This document shows positions 57,300 through 64,000 of a DNA stretch of 64,000 nt, in pieces. The position numbers and the translations under genes were made by a program. Position 1 is the first letter of the stretch. Each line of letters starts with the position of its first letter. Origin of the DNA: Telopea speciosissima (lineage: Eukaryota; Streptophyta; Magnoliopsida; Proteales; Proteaceae); contig NC_057923.1 in NCBI RefSeq assembly GCF_018873765.1, positions 7,948,413 to 8,012,412 of the forward strand. The letters are read 5' to 3'. The notes under the pieces are model-generated. The model had not been told where the DNA came from, did no database searches, and saw only the letters and a list, made by a program, of their open reading frames with translations.

Positions 57300-57780
57300 A
57301 GGAAAGAAGCCCAACCCAATGCGACAGGAGAATCTCAGCTAAATGGGGTCTGCTTCATGGATCCTTGCCCTCCAATAGGTCCTATCCGAAGTCATACTTG
57401 GTACAAGACCTAGGCTATGCATGATCTTCCTCACCACTTCTCCTATGGTCATTTTAGGCCTGCCCCTAGCTTTTTTAGCTCCTTCAATCGGGATCATATC
57501 ACTCCTCCTTACTGGGGCGTCCCTAGGCCTCCGTTGAATATGACTATAACACCTTAAACGACTCTCTCGGAGCTTGTCACTGATCAGGGCGACTCCCACG
57601 TCCGATACGTTCATTCCATACTTTATCCTTCCTTGTTTTTCCACACATCCATCTTAACATCCTCATCTCTGCTACACAAAGCTTATCAATATGACCCTTC
57701 TTAACTGCCCAACATTCTACCCATGGGATCAAAAGCCCAACACCTACTAACCCAACCCAAAGCTTATTTTCAATAAAATA
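57300..57780 (-). mobile_element. RTE-type LINE ORF2 C-terminal fragment
   Basis: The minus strand reads KYGMNVSDVGVALISDKLRE, SRLRCYSHIQRRPRDAPVRR, RGRPKMTIGEVVRKI and YWRARIHEADPI, the post-RT tail typical of plant RTE-type LINEs. A TCAGCTAAATGGGGTCTGC stretch marks the 3' end. Truncated at the 5' side. Confidence 0.8.
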
Positions 57781-58010
57781 AACCCTTTAGGTGACTTATC
57801 TGCATCATAAAGTCAAAACAATACAAAGACAAAATTACCCCATGTTAGTATAAACTAGGACCATATTACCCTTAGCTAAACATAAATGACCGAACCCCAT
57901 AATACCCCTACCGAACACCACTATCAATAGGAGGGAAAATACAAGTAACTTAACACTCCCCCTTAAGCTGGAAACAACTGCCAAGAAAAGGCAAGCGAAA
58001 CAAGGCTTTA
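57781..58010. other. Short unassigned stretch
   Basis: AT-rich with AACACTCCCCCTTAAGCTGG at the right, the usual purine-tract (minus) signature of a Copia 3' end. It may therefore belong to the Copia fragment at 58195-58885, with a MITE between. Confidence 0.4.
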
Positions 58011-58018
58011 GTGAACGC

Positions 58019-58173
58019 CATAGTTGTCAAGGCGGTTAGGCGACCCAAGGCGGTGGAGAGGGCCAAAGTTTAAGGCGACACCAACTAGGCGACCAAGGCG
58101 CCCAAGTCGACCAAGGCGCCTGGACGCCTAGGCGTCACCAAGGCGCCGCCTAGGCGACGCCTTGACAACTATG
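58019..58173. mobile_element. hAT MITE, CATAGTTGTCAAGGCG family, copy 2
   Basis: Perfect-looking TIRs CATAGTTGTCAAGGCG and CGCCTTGACAACTATG region, with the 8-bp duplication GTGAACGC (58011-58018 and 58174-58181). The interior is repeats of AAGGCG(C/A)CC. Confidence 0.92.
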
Positions 58174-58194
58174 GTGAACGCTGATTATTAGAAG

Positions 58195-58885
58195 TAACAA
58201 ACATAGTAGAGATCAGTTTCCTCATCACAATATCCCGAACAAAATGACAGTCTACCTCAGTGTGTTTTGTTCGCTCATGAAAAACAGGGACTAACAATGT
58301 AGATGGTGGCTTGATTGTCACAAAAAGTATTTATAGGTTTAGTAATGGGAAAACCAAGCTCTTGAAGTGATTTCAGGTACATCAATTCAGCTGCAGTATG
58401 TGCCATAGCTCTATACTCCGGCTCAACATTAGATCTTTCCATAGTTATCTGCTTTTTTGCTCCTCCATGTGGCAAGATTACCATCAACAAACGTGTAATA
58501 CCCAGTAGTAGACTTCTAATCGCCATTAGCACCAGCTCAATCTGCATCTGAATAGTCAACCAACTCAATATGCTTATTAGGTATATAAATGAGACCCTTT
58601 CCTAGAGCACCCTAAGTTACCTCAGAATCCAATAGACAGCCTCCCATGAACCTTCTTAGGTGACTCAATAAATTGGTTTATAATATCCACAACAAAGGAT
58701 ATGTTTGGCTTGGTAACAGTAAGACAAATGAGCTTACCAACTTATTTGCCGTACTGATGCTTATTAGCAAGTACTTCATTATCATTAGTCCCAAATTTCT
58801 GATGTGGATCCATAAGAGTAGCAACAGGTTTGGATGCCAATGTTCACTCAGTCAAATGATCAAGCACATATTTTCTTTAGGAGAG
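58195..58885 (-). pseudogene. Copia RT/RNase H fragment (third Copia, different lineage)
   Basis: On the minus strand: ATLMDPHQKFGTNDNEVLAN, then GKLICLTVTKPNISFVVDII after a stop, and RNase H pieces LPHGGAKKQITMERSNVEPE, YRAMAHTAAELMYLKSLQEL and INTFCDNQATIYI. Frames are broken. The sequence differs clearly from Copia elements 1 and 2. Confidence 0.82.
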
Positions 58886-59691
58886 ACTGACTTTGATCTC
58901 ATAGAGGTATGGAGTTGGTTAAATGAGGTCGAAATATGCCTCTACACACACAAATCCGAGCTTCATGCAAGATCTGTTGGGATCCAAGAAAAGTAGAAGC
59001 CTCAACCGTGTCGATGGCATTGTAACTAAAGTACGCGACCTCCAAAATCAACATCTAAATTCTGCTGCTATTTTTTGCTCTGTAGGTTAGAACTCTGCTT
59101 TCTGAGCTCAGAATGGGAGCTTTAAGCTTTTTGCATTGGCTATGAAATGCTTCATTAAATGATTAGGAGGACTATCAATTGACAATTTACTCTAAATTGC
59201 AGAAAGGTGGTGTATAGTTCCATGTTTTTGGAGTACCAGTTGAATCTCATCTAGGGGTTCAGAAACCATTATATTGCATATAATCCTGTTTGAGCTAGTG
59301 TTGCCCAACCCTAAGGTCATCTTAATCTGCTGTTGAAACAGTTTCTTTAGACAGTGTAGCCTCTTGGTGTCGAGGGATGCCAGAAGGTTGTGTTAAGAGC
59401 TTAGGTTCTCTAGAGATTAATTACTGCAACAGGGTGAGCATTACTTTGATAATTCTTGTTTGCTACTGTGATAAACCTTTATATCATAGGGTCATACATG
59501 CATCTGATAATCGCTTGTGTTACTCATGCAGATGGGGTAGGAGAGGAAACTAAATCTGTCGAGCTGCAAATTAGTGTCATAGCTGAATCTTTGACATGAA
59601 AAGGCTGGTTGATTTCTGTTAAACATGTATTTTTTCTATCCATTGTCAGTCATCTTTGTACCTCAGAGCTTGAAAATGCTTTCACATGCAG
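58886..59691. other. Flank 5' of the methyltransferase pseudogene, no exon recognised
   Basis: If the methyltransferase remnant at 59692 was once a complete gene here, earlier exons should lie in this stretch, but I recognise none. The sequence is AT-rich and may be old intron or transposon DNA. Confidence 0.35.
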
Positions 59692-60110
59692 GCTATTTTC
59701 GGAAGCATAAATTTGTTGAAATATTAGATAATCCTGGGACAGCTGACTTTAGTGCTTATGTTGATTCCATCATGCATCCTGCAGAAGCCTCAGGTTCCAC
59801 TCTTGTACTAGCACTAGTAGAATTTCTAAATGCTCAAAATTTGTACAGATAATGTATCTGTCCATGGCCCAATTACTCAATCTCAGTTTTTGGGTTTCCT
59901 TGGTATAAACTTCCGAGTTGATGCCTTACTGCAACACTGTACAGATGAGCTGGCAGAGACCTTTAGGACAGGTTACTAGCGATTGGTAGGAGATGGAGAG
60001 GCCTCTTCTAGGAGGGACCTGATGAACAAACACCCATTGGTATGGGTACAAGGTATTTGATAGTGGCAATTGTGAACAAGAAGCAAGGTGTTCCAGTTCC
60101 ATTCCAATAA
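59692..60110 (+). pseudogene. NDUFAF7-type (DUF185) methyltransferase, 3' remnant
   Basis: The first exon (59692-59793, after TGCAG) reads RKHKFVEILDNPGTADFSAY VDSIMHPAEASG with normal flanking splice bases. The next (from 59849, after ACAG) reads NVSVHGPITQSQFLGFLGIN FRVDALLQHC...FRTGY, then TAG. After a frame change it continues EGPDEQTPIGMGTRYL and NKKQGVPVPFQ to a normal TAA (60108-60110). This is the C-terminal end of plant homologues of NDUFAF7, a mitochondrial arginine methyltransferase needed for complex I assembly. Two Trp codons have become TAG and one frameshift is present, so it is a pseudogene. Intron positions are kept, so it is not a retrocopy. Confidence 0.85.
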
Positions 60111-60170
60111 TGTTTGAGATAAAGAGGGCAGTCGAAAAATCTGAACTCTTGGCGTATGAATACTGGGATG

Positions 60171-60268
60171 CATAGTTATCAAGGCGGGAAGTCGACCATG
60201 GCGTTTTAGAGGGTCAAAAAGCAAGGCGACACAGCCATGACGGCAAGGTGCCCGCCTAGATAACTATG
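60171..60268. mobile_element. hAT MITE, CATAGTTGTCAAGGCG family, copy 3
   Basis: Ends CATAGTTATCAAGGCGGG and CCCGCCTAGATAACTATG, with the perfect 8-bp duplication CTGGGATG (60163-60170 and 60269-60276). 98 bp, the shortest of the three copies. Confidence 0.92.
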
Positions 60269-60276
60269 CTGGGATG

Positions 60277-61209
60277 ACCTGCTCGCCTTGGCAACATTAT
60301 GGACTTCTAAGTCTGCTTGACTATTGGTTGTCTTGTAACTTAGCAGTACTCATGATACAAAGTGATCAGGAATGAGAATACGATGTACTGATCTTGTACT
60401 TTTTCTTCAGTTTCTCATATATGGTTTAAAACAAGAGTGTACTTATATTTTTATCAGTTTCTTAGCTATGTTTATTGAAATATATCTGCTGCTTTCTCCA
60501 TAATATTCTATTTGTTATGGACATGGCTCTAGTGGAGCACTTAATTGACTCTGCTTGTACCTTCCTTTGGCTGGATTTATATTTGCATTGTTAAAACATT
60601 TCAAGTATAACCCGATTATACCTCTTAGGAGAACAATTTGTGACCCTTTAAAGGGTAGCTTATCACTATTTTCTGTGTCATTTCAAGTATAACCCGATTA
60701 TACAAGAAGTTGAGAAGAGAGGATTAGAGAGAATAGATTGGCTTGTTAGAGAGACAGGTCACCACTTTATTTATAACTTGAGATGATTACAAATATGGAA
60801 TGATTGACTCAATTCTTGTCTAACACATTTAACATGTGCATAATGAACCTAGACACTCCAACAAGATAACTGAACTGGTAAGAGAACCGGGCTACACTTC
60901 AACACAAGATAATGGTTACAGCAGTGGTAAGCACGGTCCCCATAAATCATCACTCTTGTCTACGCTACAAAACAAAAAGAATTATTCTCAACCAAGATTT
61001 GTTTGAGTAGTACCTAGAGTACAAGGTAAGAGTGGACCAGCCAAACTTGTGAACTATTTCTGAAATAATAAACCAATATTGGATATTTTCCTTACTAATG
61101 GCAGTCAAGGAGGACCCTGATGCATCATCAAGCATATTTACAGCGGATGATGTTGTTGACATGGATAAGAGGCCACAGATAAGAGACCATCTCAGAAAGT
61201 GCGCACATC
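60277..61209. other. 3' flank of the NPF gene, no other gene seen
   Basis: The 3' UTR of the minus-strand transporter lies at the right of this stretch. TTTCAAGTATAACCCGATTATAC occurs twice (about 60599 and 60682), a short direct repeat. Nothing else recognised. Confidence 0.4.
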
Positions 61210-63012
61210 TCATTTCATAGATCTCCTTATATCTCTCCAGTTACCAGGGCTTTTTGATCTATACTTGTAGCGGTTGGCCCAGAAGAGATAGTGCAAGAAA
61301 TTCAATCCGCTTAGCACACACAATGTCCAGTAGAACCGATCAAGGTGGTAATGATTAAAGTTGCTACCTTTTAGCCATGGTTTGTGATGGGATTTACCAG
61401 AGACAGTATTGACTATTGATACCAGCACTGAACTGAGGTAGTAACCCATGGCCAATGAGGCCCAGGAGAGGGCTGTGGCCAAAGATCTCATGCTCGATGG
61501 TGCTTCTGTGAAAAAGAATTCCAGCAGACCGGCCAATGTGAACAGATCTGCTGATCCAAGGAACAGGTATTGCAGTGCAATCCAAAAGAATGTGATGGGT
61601 AAAGGTTCTTCAGAGTCGATCAGCCCTGAATGGGTAGCCACCCTTTTCCGCTTGATCTCCACCAAAGCTGCAGTCATCATGGCCACAATAGAGAGAACCA
61701 ATCCTACACCGATCCTTTGCAGATGAGATATCCCCATCTCTGTTTTTGTTATTCTCCTGGCAAATGGGATGATGACATGGTCATAGATGGGTGCTAGGGT
61801 CATGATAAAGATGACAGGGAAGACCGGGAGTGAAGCTGGAGGGATTTTCAAGGTGCCAAGCTTAGTGTTCATAGTGGCTGCTTGTTGGACAGAGAAGGTA
61901 GAGAGCTGGGCAAGGCAGCAGTTGAGCATGATGGTGCAAGCAAAGATGGGGAGAACACGGATGACTATTTTGACTGCTTCAACTTCTTCCACGGTGCATT
62001 CTAATGCTGGGTGAGTGGGATAGTTCTCAACGGCTCTGTTAAGGAACTTGAGGGCATTGGTTGTGGTTTGAATTGGAACTTTTTCATCAGATTTCTCTCT
62101 GAACTCATCAGCTTGGGTTAAGTGAGAAGGACTTGTCACCATGCTTACAACAGCGTTACTTGGGGTCTGAGTAAAGCATCCATGGTTGCACATTGCTGCA
62201 GTCAAGACCTGCCTCGAATGAAAGAGCATCAGTTAGTTAAGAGGGACAAGAATGCCAAGAGAAAATGAAGGGGATGACAACAAGCTCTGTTCACAGCTGA
62301 GCTGACAGGGCATGCTCAAAGCTTCTAGCACCAAAGCTGACATCTTGGGATGCTATGAGCTTTGGGATTTTTGGGAGATGGGGTTGGGGGGGGGGGGGGG
62401 GAAGTCCAGGAGGTCAGGAAGTTTGATGGGTTTCATCTGACTGCTACATCATAGGTTGATGATGATGAGCACCCAAAAGAACCCATCAGACCTGTCTAAA
62501 CAGAGAACTGAGGGTGGTGTCAAGGGTGCCACTCCCCAAGGTCTTGTTTTCTTTTTCTTTTCCTTTCCTGTTACCTTGAATATGGTTGTAAGAGGACTTC
62601 CAGTAGGGATCTTGTTGCGGTAAGTGGTTGAGCCGGCAAGGAAGAGGGGAATGGAAAGGAATATGGTAATAGTGGAGATTCCAAAACCCCATACCCAACC
62701 TTTGTTGTCTTCAATCCAGACGACAAAAGTGACGGCAATGAGAGCACCGCAGGATAGGCAGAAGACAAAGTAGTTGAAGAATGTGGACCTCTGCTTCCGT
62801 CCCTCTGGGGTGCTCTCGTCAAATTGCTCAGCCCCATGTGTGGGGAGTGATCCTTTAATTCCTCCAACACCCAGCGCCACCAGGTAAAGCCCTCCAAACA
62901 GCATAGCTGCCTCGCCACCGGAGACTTCTTGGCATTGAACGTTGGTGCTCATGTTACAAGTTGCTGGCATCAGAGATGGTGTGCGAGCTTGTGCTGTGAG
63001 TATCACTAGCCC
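61210..63012 (-). CDS. NRT1/PTR family (NPF4-like) transporter, 3' exons only
   Basis: Two exons are visible: 63012-62575 (146 codons) and 62208-61210 (332 codons plus stop), joined in phase 0 by a 366-bp GT-AG intron. The first exon covers GLVILTAQARTPSLMPATC, the MFS block GGLYLVALGVGGIKGSLPTH GAEQFDE, then RKQRSTFFNYFVFCLSCGAL and IPTGSPLTTIFK. The second starts VLTAAMCNHG, contains VLPIFACTIMLNCCLAQLST, and ends with membrane spans and FWANRYKYRSKSPG. The match is to subfamily NPF4, members of which move nitrate, abscisic acid or other compounds across the plasma membrane. The substrate cannot be read from sequence. The usual 5' exons, with the ExxER-type motif and first spans, are not in 63013-64000 and must lie outside the window. 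What is present is intact. Confidence 0.9.
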
Positions 63013-64000
63013 CTGTGCCATTCATACATAGTTCAAACAAAACTCAAAGAAGTGCAAACTGCAAACAGCAAAAGCATGATTTTTAAGTTTTAATTGTTGT
63101 TGGAGTCGATGTTCTCTTTGCTGCAGCACAGGCTGCACCCAAACACTTGGTGGCGGCATTTCCACCATTCAAGGGACAGGTGGTCATTTTGCCCATCCCC
63201 CATGTGTCTGGGTGCAGCCTGCACCTCTGGCACAGAAAACATAAAAAAGACAAATCCTGATGATGCAATGATTGATTTATGTGTTCTTTTTCTTTCTCCT
63301 CAAATTCAGATCTTTTTTTTTTATGAATTTTTTCTTTTCTTGACATCCAAACGTAGCTTTTGGTATTTTCATTATACAAACCATTGACAGGGAATGAGAC
63401 TGGCATGCAAGTGTTTCCACATCCATCAGGGAGATTCTGAAGCCTGCGAAACCAGACTACCATGGGTTACTTGTATGTGTGTGTGCAAACCGACTGACCC
63501 GGGTGGACCATGTGGTTCAGCGACCCATTCAGGTGCTTTGGGCCATTCAATAGAGAATTTCTAAATTTTTGGTTCAATAACAAGGATAAAAGTTCCTCAT
63601 GACAATTATTATACATTCAGCTCTCTCATATGAGTTTTTTTAATTATTTGTTTTCTCTTACCTTCATCAAATGGTCTTATGTCAATTCTTCATGAGGCAT
63701 GCCACCCTTAGTGTGGTGTGAGAGATTCCCCACACTGGTGTCGTGGAAAAACGCTCTTATTAATAATTCACAAAGGTGGGACTTGAGCTCCTATCCGTTG
63801 GAGTTGGCCAAACACGTTCTTAATAAAATATTAGAATGAGTGGGTAAAATTTTTTTTTTTTTTTTTTTTGGGAAAGAGAACACTACTTGACTGCATATGG
63901 CTCATGCGCCTAGACACAGGGCCCCGTGAAATGATTGCTGCACCTCGTGGATTTCCTCATATCCATGGGGGCATGGTGGTCATTTCATGCGGTCCAGTGT
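63013..64000. other. NPF intron sequence with MITE remnants, to window edge
   Basis: No exon of the transporter was recognised. Contains the foldback MITE at 63124-63235, a poly-T tract at 63850-63869, and at about 63907-64000 half of a related element (GAAATGATTGC...GGTCATTTCATGCGG) cut by the window end. Confidence 0.5.
63124..63235. mobile_element. Foldback MITE in the NPF intron
   Basis: GCACAGGCTGCACCCAAACAC at the left pairs with GTGTCTGGGTGCAGCCTGCAC at the right. About 110 bp, GC-richer than the flanks. Confidence 0.6.

Noticed and set aside
60599-60705. Repeated TTTCAAGTATAACCCG as a possible short LTR or CRISPR-like unit
   Set aside because: Only two copies, no regular spacing, plant nuclear context. 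It is a short duplication.
1-64000. A previously undescribed multi-gene defence or biosynthetic system
   Set aside because: The host genes present (RCL1, PLP, RIQ, NPF, an NDUFAF7 remnant, a tRNA) belong to unrelated known families and do not form a cluster. The novelty lies in transposon arrangement only.

Overview
This window is nuclear DNA from a flowering plant. The evidence is spliced genes with GT-AG introns, a chloroplast transit peptide, a plant LOV protein, an NPF transporter, and plant-type Copia, Gypsy, CACTA, hAT, long-TIR and LINE elements. I cannot place the species. No CRISPR array, bacterial operon or organellar block is present, and I found no convincing new protein system. 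What stands out is how the genes and the nested transposons are arranged.

Genes, left to right. (1) RCL1 (1384-4531, +), six exons, intact 379-codon frame, ribosome biogenesis. (2) A PAS/LOV protein of the PLP/TLP1 type (21848-40770, +), seven exons; its last intron is about 16.2 kb and filled with transposons. (3) A RIQ1/RIQ2-like DUF1118 thylakoid protein (42331-43054, -), two exons, 201 aa. (4) tRNA-Ala(AGC) (49958-50030, -). (5) A decayed 3' end of an NDUFAF7-type methyltransferase gene (59692-60110, +). (6) The last two exons of an NPF4-like transporter (61210-63012, -), whose 5' exons lie beyond the right edge. The PLP and RIQ genes converge. No shared pathway is evident, although PLP and RIQ both relate to light responses.

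Mobile DNA. 1-660 is a LINE remnant. 5311-6875 is a long-TIR (MULE-like) element carrying unidentified coding pieces. 8046-11115 is a tandem composite repeat. 11893-18558 is a second long-TIR element split by a complete CACTA element (12154-17300, TSD CAT) that carries a frameshifted bHLH exon. 18680-20852 holds a SINE-like unit, a foldback MITE and an inverted pair of repeats. Inside the PLP intron sit an hAT MITE, an LTR-like tandem pair, and a Copia element (28020-37081, TSD GAAAC) interrupted by a rearranged Gypsy block and by hAT MITEs. At 44213-48960 five insertion layers can be ordered. 51576-57249 is a young but broken Copia (TSD TTAAC, LTRs differing at 8 of 339 positions).

Target-site duplications let most insertions be bounded by eye. 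Exon boundaries were set from splice consensus and protein family continuity. The weakest is the exon 1/exon 2 junction of the PLP gene.
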